This document shows, in pieces, positions 1 to 7,634 of a stretch of 30,578 bases of DNA. The DNA lies in assembly GCA_036163455.1 (NCBI GenBank), contig JAYZKL010000034.1:1-30578 (forward strand), written 5' to 3'. Below the pieces are notes generated by a model, which was not told the DNA's origin, did not search any database, and saw only the letters and a program-made list of their open reading frames with translations. Position 1 is the first letter of the stretch, and every line of letters begins with the position of its first letter. A program made the position numbers and the translations under genes. The stretch comes from GCA-2701705 sp036163455 (GTDB lineage Bacteria > Pseudomonadota > Gammaproteobacteria > GCA-002705445 > GCA-002716945).

Positions 1-1
1 G

Positions 2-85
2 TTAACAGGTTTTGAAATAACATGGACAAATGATATATATTCCCCAGAGTCGGACTATGAACATAGGATGCATAGAAGAAAGTAA
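2..85 (+). CDS. C-terminal fragment of an unidentified protein (5' end outside window)
   Basis: One plus-strand frame is open from the window edge for 27 codons and ends in TAA at 83-85. The visible tail ends in SPESDYEHRMHRRK and is rich in charged and aromatic residues. I do not recognise the family. An open frame this short could occur by chance in AT-rich DNA, so this is only a plausible gene end. It would be convergent with the ychF/tRNA-Met operon. Positions 86-197 hold no gene and no convincing terminator that I can see. Confidence 0.4.
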   Translation, partial: LTGFEITWTNDIYSPESDYEHRMHRRK

Positions 86-197
86 GTTGTTATAAATAAA
101 ATACTTTCCATATACCACTCTCATACCACAAAACACCTTTGCTTGAAAAATTTTTTGTTGATTTTATTGACGTGTAGAGTGATAAATAAGGCCAAAA

Positions 198-271
198 TGG
201 CTATGGGTGGACTTGAACCACCGACCGCAGCGTTATGAGTGCTGTGCTCTAACCAACTGAGCTACATAGCC
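198..271 (-). tRNA. tRNA-Met (CAU), elongator type
   Basis: A 74-nt cloverleaf can be folded on the minus strand: 7-bp acceptor stem GGCTATG/CATAGCC, D arm AGCTCAGTTGGTTAGAGCA, anticodon loop CTCATAA (anticodon CAT), T loop TTCAAGT on a GGTGG/CCACC stem, and discriminator A. The acceptor has T4 and A5, as in elongator tRNA-Met. The CAU-type tRNA-Ile that TilS modifies carries C4 and C5 instead. The anticodon stem closes with an A31-C39 mismatch. CCA is not encoded: TTT follows the discriminator. The 5' end lies 1 nt after the ychF stop, so the tRNA is presumably cut out of the ychF transcript. As I recall, a tRNA-Met also follows ychF in Pseudomonas. Confidence 0.93.
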
Positions 272-272
272 A

Positions 273-1349
273 TTAAACATTGAATCTAAAATAAATGACA
301 TCTCCTTCATTGACAATATAATCTTTTCCTTCTTGTCTCCAAACTCCGCCATTTTTTGATCCTTGCTCGCCATTATGTTTTATGTATTCATCATAGGAAA
401 CCGTTTCAGCCCTTATGAAACCCTTCTGTATATCTGTATGTATAATACCTGAACAGTCCCTTGCATTAAAATCTTTTTTAGCAGACCAAGCTCTAGTTTC
501 CTTAGGGCCTGAGGTAAAAAATGTTTTGAGTTGTAATAAGGTATAACCTGTATTAATAATCTTATCTAGACCACATTCACTATCACCTATTTCTTTCAAA
601 AATTCTTCTTTTTCTTCATCATCCAATTCAGAAATATCCTGTTCAGTTTTAACATCAATTGCTATCAGTTTTTTTTCTCTATCTAACTTCTCTTGGAAAT
701 TTTTAAGATCATTCTGATTAGTTTGGCTATTTACATTGGCAATAACAAACATCGGCTTATTTGTCAGCAACATTAAATCATTCAACTCTAAAAGATCTTC
801 ACTAAATTTAAAAGATGATGCAAAATTCCCATCGTTTAGATGTTTTAGTAGTAGTTTCAATTCGCCCACTATAGAGTCTTTTGCCTTTTGCTCAACTCTA
901 CTTTTTTCAATTCTGTTTATATATTTTTCGACTCTGCTTATATCAGCTAATACAAGTTCAGAATTAATATCATCAAAGTCATCGCTAGGATTTAAATCTC
1001 CTTTAACATGAATGATTTCATCATCATTAAAGAATCTAACAACATGCGCAATAACATCGGTATTATTAATATGGTTAAGAAATTCATTCCCAAGTCCCTC
1101 ACCCTTTGATGCCCCTTTTATTAAACCTGCAATATCCACAAATTCAATTGAGGCATTAACCACTTTTTCTGATTTATTGATATTAGCAAGCTTATTTAGC
1201 CTGTTGTCAGGAACTTTAACATATGCAACATTTGGATCTATTGTACAAAATGGGTAATTACTTGCTGGTATCTTCTGCGAGGTAAGTAAATTGAATATAG
1301 ATGACTTCCCAACATTCGGCATTCCAATCAGTCCACATTTAAAACCCAT
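273..1349 (-). CDS. ychF: Redox/ribosome-associated GTPase-ATPase YchF (OLA1 family)
   Basis: A 358-residue cytosolic P-loop NTPase of the Obg-related YchF/OLA1 family, which binds ribosomes and is tied to stress responses. In this family ATP is often preferred over GTP. The Walker A loop GMPNVGKS is at residues 9-16 and the DxxG motif (DIAG) at 72-75. The usual NKxD guanine-specificity motif is replaced by NVNS at 205-208, as expected for YchF. The last ~80 residues form the TGS domain. The length is close to the E. coli protein (363). It begins 1 nt after the pth stop, so translation of the two is probably coupled, and tRNA-Met follows after 1 nt. The pth-ychF pairing is widely conserved in gammaproteobacteria. 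Confidence 0.97.
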   Translation of the reverse strand: MGFKCGLIGMPNVGKSSIFNLLTSQKIPASNYPFCTIDPNVAYVKVPDNRLNKLANINKSEKVVNASIEFVDIAGLIKGASKGEGLGNEFLNHINNTDVIAHVVRFFNDDEIIHVKGDLNPSDDFDDINSELVLADISRVEKYINRIEKSRVEQKAKDSIVGELKLLLKHLNDGNFASSFKFSEDLLELNDLMLLTNKPMFVIANVNSQTNQNDLKNFQEKLDREKKLIAIDVKTEQDISELDDEEKEEFLKEIGDSECGLDKIINTGYTLLQLKTFFTSGPKETRAWSAKKDFNARDCSGIIHTDIQKGFIRAETVSYDEYIKHNGEQGSKNGGVWRQEGKDYIVNEGDVIYFRFNV

Positions 1350-1350
1350 T

Positions 1351-1938
1351 TTAAGAATTATCTCCGTTTAAAACATTCATAAGTTTTGAAAAATCGATAT
1401 TAGAAAAATCATCACAATTGGTGATACTAAAATCAATACTCTTTGTTATTTTTTCTTTATCTTCTTTTGATGGTTTTCCAAGAACATAATTGTTTGTGTC
1501 ATCTTTATGTGCTGGTTTTCCAATGCCTATTCTTAACCTCCAAAATTCTTTTGATCCAAGTTGTTCAATAATACTATCTAACCCTTTATGTCCCCCGCTG
1601 CTACCACCTAATTTAAGTCGTATCTTTCCTACAATCAGATCAATATCATCATAGACTATTAAAATATTATCTGTTTCTATATTAGTGTTTTTAATAAATT
1701 TTTTTATTGGTACACCACTATTATTAATATAGCTTAGAGGTTTCATAAAATTTATACTTTCTCCATTCTTCCCTATATTAAATATTTCTGCCTCAAACTT
1801 TTTGGACAATATTAAATCTTTTTTGAATTTTTCAGATAGGGTATCTATAAACCAGAAACCAACATTATGTCTCGTTCCTAATAAATTTTTATCAGGATTC
1901 CCTAATCCAACGATGAGTTGTAGAGTTGGTTTATTCAT
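1351..1938 (-). CDS. pth: Peptidyl-tRNA hydrolase
   Basis: A 195-residue monomeric cytosolic enzyme that cleaves the ester bond of peptidyl-tRNAs dropped from ribosomes, recycling the tRNA. Family residues are visible: GLGNP at 11-15 with the substrate-binding Asn14, catalytic His24 in TRHNVGF, the supporting Asp97 in VYDDIDL, and the GGSSGGHKGLDS loop at 111-122. The length matches the E. coli enzyme. It lies between rplY (23-nt gap) and ychF (1-nt gap). Hydrolase, L25 and YchF together form a small ribosome-maintenance cluster. Nothing unusual is seen. Confidence 0.97.
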   Translation of the reverse strand: MNKPTLQLIVGLGNPDKNLLGTRHNVGFWFIDTLSEKFKKDLILSKKFEAEIFNIGKNGESINFMKPLSYINNSGVPIKKFIKNTNIETDNILIVYDDIDLIVGKIRLKLGGSSGGHKGLDSIIEQLGSKEFWRLRIGIGKPAHKDDTNNYVLGKPSKEDKEKITKSIDFSITNCDDFSNIDFSKLMNVLNGDNS

Positions 1939-1961
1939 AGCAGAAGTTTGAGAAATTTAAA

Positions 1962-2699
1962 TTAATCTTTTTTTGAATCGCTTTTTTCAGCTTTCTGATC
2001 AGTTTGTTCTTCTTCTTTTGAGGCTTCTGTCTTGCCTTCTTTTGTTTCTCCTTCTGATTCAGCTTCAGTACCCTCTGCTGCTTCTTCTGTTTCGTCAGGC
2101 TTGACTTCTTCCTCTATCTTTTCTTCTTTTGGCATATAACAACTGACTACAGCAGTATCATGTTCTTTGTCGCCTGTAGATAGTTCAATATCATTCGGAA
2201 TTTTTATTTCTGATATATGTATGCTATTTCCAATATCTAAATTGGTTACATCTACCTCAATATTTTCTGGTATATCTTTAGGAAAGCAACTTATTTGCAA
2301 TTCTGTAAGAGTGTGAGAAAGCTTTCCTCCAGACATCTTAATACCTACACAATCATCTTCTCCAATAAATTTGATAGGCACACTGACATTAACTTTTTTA
2401 TCCTGTCTAACAATTTGGAAGTCTATATGCGTTATTGTTGATTTGGTTGGATCTCTCTGAACCCCTTTAAGAATGACCTCAGTGCTTTTGTCACCTATTT
2501 TAAGATTGATAACATTGCTGTAAAAAGCAGTGTCTTTGATTTGTTTATCTAATTGGAAACTATTTACCAGAATTGATAGGTTTTTTTCTGCTTCACCATA
2601 AATTTCAGCAGGCACAAGGTTTTCAGCCCTATAACGTCTAGATGCTCTTTTACCAAACTTATCTCTTTCTTGCGCTTCAAGCGTAAATTGTAATGCCAT
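1962..2699 (-). CDS. rplY: Large ribosomal subunit protein bL25, long Ctc/TL5 form with acidic tail
   Basis: Binds 5S rRNA in the 50S subunit. I set the start at ATG 2699 (MALQFTLEAQ..., 245 residues) because an AAGGA box sits 8 nt upstream. A TTG three bases earlier would add one Met. Residues ~4-90 are the L25 RNA-binding domain (KFGKRASRRYRAENLVPAEIYG), and ~95-185 are the TL5-type beta domain found in the long Ctc form. E. coli L25 lacks this second domain (94 residues). The last ~58 residues are a low-complexity tail of Glu, Lys, Thr, Ser and Asp, probably disordered. It sits between prs and pth, as in Pseudomonas. Confidence 0.95.
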   Translation of the reverse strand: MALQFTLEAQERDKFGKRASRRYRAENLVPAEIYGEAEKNLSILVNSFQLDKQIKDTAFYSNVINLKIGDKSTEVILKGVQRDPTKSTITHIDFQIVRQDKKVNVSVPIKFIGEDDCVGIKMSGGKLSHTLTELQISCFPKDIPENIEVDVTNLDIGNSIHISEIKIPNDIELSTGDKEHDTAVVSCYMPKEEKIEEEVKPDETEEAAEGTEAESEGETKEGKTEASKEEEQTDQKAEKSDSKKD

Positions 2700-2736
2700 C
2701 AACTTTATCCTTTTTTGTTAAATGTGAATTATACTA

Positions 2737-3690
2737 CTAATCCATAAAAAGTGAACTAACAGATTCCTTTTGATGTATTCTTCTAATGGTCTCAGCAAGC
2801 ATCTCTGCAACTGAAATTTGCCTAATTTTTTTAATTTTTTGAGTGCTGTCTCTAAGCGGAATAGTATCTGTTACTACTATCTCATCAAGATCAGAATCAG
2901 CAATATTTTCATTAGCCTTACCAGATAAAACTGGATGTGTGATATATGCGACAACTTTCTTTGCTCCCTTTTCTTTCAGGGCTTCAGCTGCATGGCAAAG
3001 TGTTCCAGCTGTATCGACAATGTCATCAATTATTATGCATGTCATTCCTTCAACATTGCCTATTATTTGCATCACTTCAGACTCGTTTTGTTCTGTTCTT
3101 CTCTTATCCACTATAGCTAGTTCAGAATTTAATTGTGTAGCTAACGCTCTAGCACGTACAACGCCACCAACATCAGGTGAAACAACCATCATTTTTGGGT
3201 GTTTTTGTTTATAAATATCTGCGACTAATAGCGGAGTGGCATAAATATTATCTACTGGTATATCAAAAAAACCTTGTATTTGATCAGCATGTAAATCAAT
3301 CGTTAATAACCTATCAATTCCCATACTGGTAATCATATTGGCAACAACCTTTGCCGAAATTGGAACTCTAGCAGATCTTACACGCCTATCTTGTCTAGAA
3401 TATCCAAAATAAGGAACAACAGCAGTAATTCTATCAACCGAAGATCTCCTTAATGCATCTGTGATTACCATTAATTCCATTAAATTCTTGTTTGCAGGAT
3501 GACATGTGGGTTGCACTATAAATATATCCTGTCCTCTGACATTTTCCTGTATTTCAACAGAGATCTCTCCATCACTAAACGTCCCTACAATTGCCTTACC
3601 AACCGATAAATTTAAATGCTTAGCTACAGCTGCAGCTAATTCAGTATTAGAATTACCAGAAAATATCATAAGGGACTTTTCATTTTTCAT
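2737..3690 (-). CDS. prs: Ribose-phosphate pyrophosphokinase (PRPP synthetase)
   Basis: A 317-residue cytosolic enzyme making phosphoribosyl pyrophosphate from ribose-5-phosphate and ATP for purine, pyrimidine, His, Trp and NAD synthesis. Visible features are the flexible catalytic loop with Lys196 and Arg198 (VDKRRTEQNES), the PRPP-binding loop IIIDDIVDTAGT at 219-230, the divalent-metal and ATP region around FGYSRQDRR (95-103), and IDLHADQIQGFF at 131-142. The length is almost identical to E. coli Prs (315). It starts 22 nt after the tRNA-Gln 3' end, so its mRNA is probably released by tRNA processing from a longer transcript. The ribosome-binding site is weak. Confidence 0.98.
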   Translation of the reverse strand: MKNEKSLMIFSGNSNTELAAAVAKHLNLSVGKAIVGTFSDGEISVEIQENVRGQDIFIVQPTCHPANKNLMELMVITDALRRSSVDRITAVVPYFGYSRQDRRVRSARVPISAKVVANMITSMGIDRLLTIDLHADQIQGFFDIPVDNIYATPLLVADIYKQKHPKMMVVSPDVGGVVRARALATQLNSELAIVDKRRTEQNESEVMQIIGNVEGMTCIIIDDIVDTAGTLCHAAEALKEKGAKKVVAYITHPVLSGKANENIADSDLDEIVVTDTIPLRDSTQKIKKIRQISVAEMLAETIRRIHQKESVSSLFMD

Positions 3691-3712
3691 AATATTTTAA
3701 TCCGTATTTTTT

Positions 3713-3784
3713 CTGGGGTGGAAGGATTCGAACCTCCGAATGACGGGATCAAAACCCGCTGCCTTACCGCTTGGCTACACCCCA
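3713..3784 (-). tRNA. tRNA-Gln (UUG)
   Basis: A 72-nt cloverleaf on the minus strand: acceptor TGGGGTG/CACCCCA, D arm GCCAAGCGGTAAGGC, anticodon loop TTTTGAT (anticodon TTG), T loop TTCGAAT, discriminator G. The weak T1-A72 pair typical of tRNA-Gln is present. It is an identity element both for GlnRS in E. coli and for the amidotransferase route in other bacteria, so it does not settle which route is used. CCA is not encoded (AA follows the discriminator). It sits 31 nt after ispE and 22 nt before prs, the same position as in Pseudomonas, which implies cotranscription and RNase processing. Confidence 0.95.
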
Positions 3785-3815
3785 AAATCATTAGACTAGT
3801 TTGTGACATATCTGG

Positions 3816-4622
3816 TTAAATACCTCTTACAACAGAGCCTCTAAACGATTTGGGCATTGATTTAAAGACTTTTTCAGCACTTTCAAAATCATCAAAACTA
3901 GCGAATATCGTTCCACCTGTTCCACTCATATTAACTTTTGCGAATTGAGATAACCAATTTCTTGCTCTCGCTATTGTAGGATATCTTTTCATGACTATAC
4001 TTTCAAATATATTATTAGTTTTACCCTGTATAAAATCATTAAATGTTACCCGAGCATTATCTTCTTTTATCTGCAGTGATTCATAAATCTTTTTAGTTAT
4101 GACAGGTCTTTTGCTATATATAAGAAGATACCATTTTGAATCAAGATTAATATTTTTGATTTTTTCACCTCTGCCTTCTATCCATGCATTTCTAGCATTT
4201 AGAAAAAGTGGCACATCAGAGCCTAGCGAAGAGGCTAAATGCATCAGCTCCTTTTTAGCTATACCTAGTTTCCAAATTTTTGAAAGAGCCATAAGAGTTG
4301 TTGCGGCATTTGAACTAGCTCCACCAAGTCCCGACCCTAGCGGTATATTTTTGATAAGCTCTATATTCATACCAAAGCTCTTAATTCGGTATTTATTTTT
4401 GATGAGTTTAAAGGATTCTAGAACTAAATTTTGATTTTCTAATGATTTAAAATTCGACTTAAATATAACTTTATTATCTTCTCTTTCTTGGAAACTTAAG
4501 TAATCAAATAAATTAATTAATTGGATTACACTCTGTATGTTATGATAACCATCATTTCTCTTACTTATAATATTTAAAAAAAGGTTCAGTTTAGCTGGAG
4601 ATTTATAACTTATCATCAGCAT
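3816..4622 (-). CDS. ispE: 4-diphosphocytidyl-2-C-methyl-D-erythritol kinase
   Basis: A 268-residue GHMP-family kinase of the MEP isoprenoid pathway. It phosphorylates the 2-hydroxyl of CDP-methylerythritol. Visible features are catalytic Lys11 in SPAKLNLFL, the glycine-rich ATP loop IPLGSGLGGASSNAA at 93-107, and catalytic Asp136 in LGSDVPLF. It is slightly shorter than E. coli IspE (283). The start overlaps the end of the upstream TPR lipoprotein gene by 20 nt. A second ATG two codons downstream is equally close to the conserved SPAKL block, so the exact start is uncertain. In Pseudomonas lolB lies directly upstream of ispE; here it does not. Confidence 0.96.
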   Translation of the reverse strand: MLMISYKSPAKLNLFLNIISKRNDGYHNIQSVIQLINLFDYLSFQEREDNKVIFKSNFKSLENQNLVLESFKLIKNKYRIKSFGMNIELIKNIPLGSGLGGASSNAATTLMALSKIWKLGIAKKELMHLASSLGSDVPLFLNARNAWIEGRGEKIKNINLDSKWYLLIYSKRPVITKKIYESLQIKEDNARVTFNDFIQGKTNNIFESIVMKRYPTIARARNWLSQFAKVNMSGTGGTIFASFDDFESAEKVFKSMPKSFRGSVVRGI

Positions 4623-6321
4623 GTAAAGTCGTTAATTTATTTAATAAATCAGTGTTATCTGGATTCTTTTCAATTTCTATTTTCATAACTTCCTTAGACC
4701 TTTTTAAAAAACCACTTTTAATTAATATTTCACAAAAGTGCTCTACAATCTCAGGGTCCTGATCTTTATTATATGCAAGCTCAATATAATGAAGAGCATT
4801 TTTTATATCTCCTTTTTTATATAACACCCAACCCAAACTATCTAATATCGCTGCATTACCAGGATCATACTCTAAAGCTTTCCTTATATATTTTTCTGCC
4901 TCATTATAACGTTCCGTGTGAATAGTGAGGCTATACCCAAGAGCATTTAAAGTATTAGAATTCTTACTATCTATTGATAATATATATTTTAAATCTTCTT
5001 CCATTTCATTTATCTTTTTTAATGATTCATATGCCATGGCTCTAGAATAAATTAGCCTTAAGTTATTTGGATAGCGCTTGATAGATTTATCAACTAAGTC
5101 AATAATCTTAAAAAATTGTTTCTCTTCGTTGTATAAACTAATTTCTGTTAGCAATATATTAATTTTAAGTGAGTCAGATTTATATTCATCCATCAATTTA
5201 TCTAGATATTGAATCGCGTTATTTATATTTGAAGATTTTCTAATTGAAGAGGATTTTCTTATTTGAGCTTCAAATTTCCTATCCCCATCTTTGACGCGTT
5301 CAAAATGCCTTATAGCTTCATCAAAGTTACCATTATTATGGTCAATCAATCCAAGAAAGAAATTTACATCGCTAGACGCTAAGTCTTTTGATAATAAATA
5401 TGAAAAATATTTCTCTGAAAGATTGTAGGATCCTGCGTTGTAACATAAAGCGCCTATTTGATAAATTAGTTCAAAGTTTTCAGGATCAACATCCAATATT
5501 TTATTAATTAATTCTTCCGCAGCTTTTAAATCTTTAACAAGTATGTATAGGTTTATTAATTCAAATTGAATTTGTCTATCTGTATTTTTCTTTGTTTCTA
5601 AATAATTAGTTAATAGTTCTATAGCTTCTTGATTTCTATTAATTGCAGACAACGAGCTTGCCTTGTATCTTACTAGGGTTCTATCATTATTTATTCCAAT
5701 TTTATCTATGTACTCTAGGGCCTTTGTATACTGATTGTAGAAACGCAATAATTCAATGAAGCTTTCTGTTAGTAATCTATTGGGGTTTTTTTCTAAATAC
5801 TTCTCAAAAAATGAAACCACATTATAGCGATTACTATTCTCTGACAATATATTTATTAACCTTGAGTAATAAGACTTATCTTCTTGATTGATAAGTTTTA
5901 AATAATTATTGAAAATTAATCTTGTCTTCATGAAATCTGCTTCTTCTAAAGATGCACTGATTCCCAAATTATGCGCTAAAATACTATCAGGTTTAAGTTC
6001 TAACCATTTATCAACTATGATGCTTGTCTCTTCAATTTTATTGAACTGTAAACTTATTCTAGCCATGCGTGGAAATAATTTTAAGTCCTCCATAAGATCG
6101 ATATTTTGAATGAATAGAGCTAATGCCTCTTCATATCTTCCTTTTTGCATAGCGAAATTTATATATATAGCATTGTAAATTTGAGTATATTTTTTTTCAG
6201 GTCCAAAATAAGAAAGAGCTGCCTTATCCTGAGTAGAAGTTGACATATTTTCTTGCTTTGGGTTGCAAGAAATTAAGAATAGAGGCAATATTGCTATTAA
6301 AATTTTTAAAAAATTTAACAT
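4603..6321 (-). CDS. TPR-repeat lipoprotein (homologue of the Pseudomonas protein between hemA and lolB)
   Basis: A 572-residue protein with a lipoprotein signal: basic/hydrophobic residues 1-15, then the lipobox LISC with the acylated Cys19. Asn follows at +2, so outer-membrane sorting is likely under the Lol rules. The rest is helical with many degenerate tetratricopeptide repeats. The clearest pair spans ~455-520 (NALGYSLTIHTERYNEAEKY..., SLGWVLYKKGDIKNALHYIE). Length and position match the uncharacterised TPR protein next to hemA in Pseudomonas. The biochemical role is unknown; such proteins usually serve as envelope scaffolds. It is divergent from hemA across 59 nt, and its 3' end runs into ispE by 20 nt with no lolB between. 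Confidence 0.88.
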   Translation of the reverse strand: MLNFLKILIAILPLFLISCNPKQENMSTSTQDKAALSYFGPEKKYTQIYNAIYINFAMQKGRYEEALALFIQNIDLMEDLKLFPRMARISLQFNKIEETSIIVDKWLELKPDSILAHNLGISASLEEADFMKTRLIFNNYLKLINQEDKSYYSRLINILSENSNRYNVVSFFEKYLEKNPNRLLTESFIELLRFYNQYTKALEYIDKIGINNDRTLVRYKASSLSAINRNQEAIELLTNYLETKKNTDRQIQFELINLYILVKDLKAAEELINKILDVDPENFELIYQIGALCYNAGSYNLSEKYFSYLLSKDLASSDVNFFLGLIDHNNGNFDEAIRHFERVKDGDRKFEAQIRKSSSIRKSSNINNAIQYLDKLMDEYKSDSLKINILLTEISLYNEEKQFFKIIDLVDKSIKRYPNNLRLIYSRAMAYESLKKINEMEEDLKYILSIDSKNSNTLNALGYSLTIHTERYNEAEKYIRKALEYDPGNAAILDSLGWVLYKKGDIKNALHYIELAYNKDQDPEIVEHFCEILIKSGFLKRSKEVMKIEIEKNPDNTDLLNKLTTLHADDKL

Positions 6322-6380
6322 AGTAGTATAATATCACATATTATATATTCAGGCTTTAATAGCTATAAGTGAGATGAATT
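6322..6380. promoter_or_regulatory. Candidate bidirectional promoter between TPR lipoprotein gene and hemA
   Basis: The 59-nt divergent spacer holds a perfect inverted repeat, TATAATAT (6327-6334), CAC, ATATTATA (6338-6345). It gives a TATAAT -10 box on each strand: 6327-6332 for hemA and 6345-6340 for the lipoprotein gene. For hemA a weak -35 (TTTAAA, 6305-6310) lies 16 nt upstream, giving a leader of roughly 40 nt. For the lipoprotein gene a weak TTATAG (6368-6363) lies 17 nt upstream, and its leader would be only about a dozen nt. The symmetry is seen; the promoter function is inferred, and AT-rich sequence makes such boxes common by chance. Confidence 0.42.
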
Positions 6381-7634
6381 ATGTCAATTAATATACTAGG
6401 GCTCAATCATAAAACAGCTCCGATTGATATCAGAGAAAAGATTGTCTTTAATCATGCAGAAGTTCCTTTAACTTTAAAAAAATTAAAAAATATAGAAGGT
6501 GTTAATGAAGTTGTTTTGCTCTCAACTTGTAATAGAACAGAAATTTACACAGAAAATGATAAAGATAATCAAAAGGTTATAAATTGGCTCAACAATAATC
6601 AAACAAGTGTGAAGGATTATTTACCTTATACATATACATATGAGGGTGAAGAAGCGATAAAGCACTTATTTCATGTAGCATCTGGTATGGATTCGATGGT
6701 AATTGGCGAAACAGAAATACTTGGCCAAGTAAAAGATGCATATCGAATAGCTAATGAACACAAATCAATTAATTCATCTTTGAAAAGGTTGTTTGAATTT
6801 GCTTTTTCTGTGGCAAAAGAAGTCAGAACTAATACAGAAATAGGATCTAACCCTATTACTTTTATGTTTACATCAATTACATTAATCAAAAAAATTTATA
6901 CTTCGATTGAAAATTTAAGAGCTTTAGTAGTTGGGTCTGGAGATATGACAAACCTTGCAATAAAATATCTTCAGTCTAATAAAATTAATCAAATAACTTT
7001 AACAAGTCGAAAAGTTGATAAAGGAAAAACAATTGCTGAAGAAAATAACTGTCACTTTAATAGGTTGCAAGACTTAGGAAATATAATTTCAAACCATGAC
7101 ATAATTATAACCTGCACTTCAAGCTCACTCCCAATAATTGGGAAGGGTATGGTTGAAAGTTCTTTATCAAAAAGAACAAATAATCCAATTACAATAATAG
7201 ATCTTGGCGTACCAAGGGATGTTGAGTCAGAAATAAAAGAAATAGATGGAATCTATCTTTATACCATAGATGACTTAGGAAAAGTTATAGAGAATAATTA
7301 TAAGATTAGGCGGGAGGCTCTTGCACAAGCTGAAAAAATTATTGACTATAAAATTATTGAATTTAGAAACTGGCTAGCGAATAGGAAATCAGATACTTTA
7401 ATAAAGTCTTATCGTGATTATGTTGATGATATAACTGATGGAGCTATAATTAAGACAAAGAAAATGATTGATAATGGTAAAGATATAAATGAAGCATTAT
7501 TGTATCTTGCAACCACATTAAAAAATAAATTGACACATGAAACTACTTCTAAATTAAAAGAGGTTTTCCCTTTGCTTGATGAATCAAAATCATTAAAGAT
7601 TAAGAAGATATTTAAAAAACTAGATGAATCCTAA
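6381..7634 (+). CDS. hemA: Glutamyl-tRNA reductase
   Basis: A 417-residue first committed enzyme of C5-pathway tetrapyrrole synthesis, reducing Glu-tRNA to glutamate-1-semialdehyde with NADPH. Visible features are N-terminal GLNHKTAPIDIREKI (7-21), nucleophilic Cys50 in LSTCNRTEIY, the substrate-binding block GMDSMVIGETEILGQV (102-117), and the NADPH-binding loop VVGSGDMT (183-190), in which the usual GxGxM reads GSGDM. The length matches E. coli HemA (418). It heads a 13-gene same-strand run. The stop overlaps the start of prfA by 11 nt. The hemA-prfA-prmC order is conserved in gammaproteobacteria. Confidence 0.97.
   Translation: MSINILGLNHKTAPIDIREKIVFNHAEVPLTLKKLKNIEGVNEVVLLSTCNRTEIYTENDKDNQKVINWLNNNQTSVKDYLPYTYTYEGEEAIKHLFHVASGMDSMVIGETEILGQVKDAYRIANEHKSINSSLKRLFEFAFSVAKEVRTNTEIGSNPITFMFTSITLIKKIYTSIENLRALVVGSGDMTNLAIKYLQSNKINQITLTSRKVDKGKTIAEENNCHFNRLQDLGNIISNHDIIITCTSSSLPIIGKGMVESSLSKRTNNPITIIDLGVPRDVESEIKEIDGIYLYTIDDLGKVIENNYKIRREALAQAEKIIDYKIIEFRNWLANRKSDTLIKSYRDYVDDITDGAIIKTKKMIDNGKDINEALLYLATTLKNKLTHETTSKLKEVFPLLDESKSLKIKKIFKKLDES

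Noticed and set aside
78..108. GAAAGTA...TACTTTC inverted repeat as a terminator at the left edge
   Set aside because: Only 7 bp with a 17-nt loop, AT-rich, and no T-run follows on either strand.
198..271. tRNA-Ile with a CAU anticodon (lysidine type)
   Set aside because: The acceptor stem has T4 and A5 and follows the GGCTA pattern of elongator tRNA-Met, which excludes TilS recognition.
736..1257. Plus-strand open frames opposite ychF (91 and 81 codons)
   Set aside because: They lie wholly antisense to a well-supported conserved gene and show no family motif.
2843..3214. 123-codon plus-strand frame opposite prs
   Set aside because: It is a shadow of the conserved prs codons; composition is Ser/Cys-rich and no homology is recognisable.
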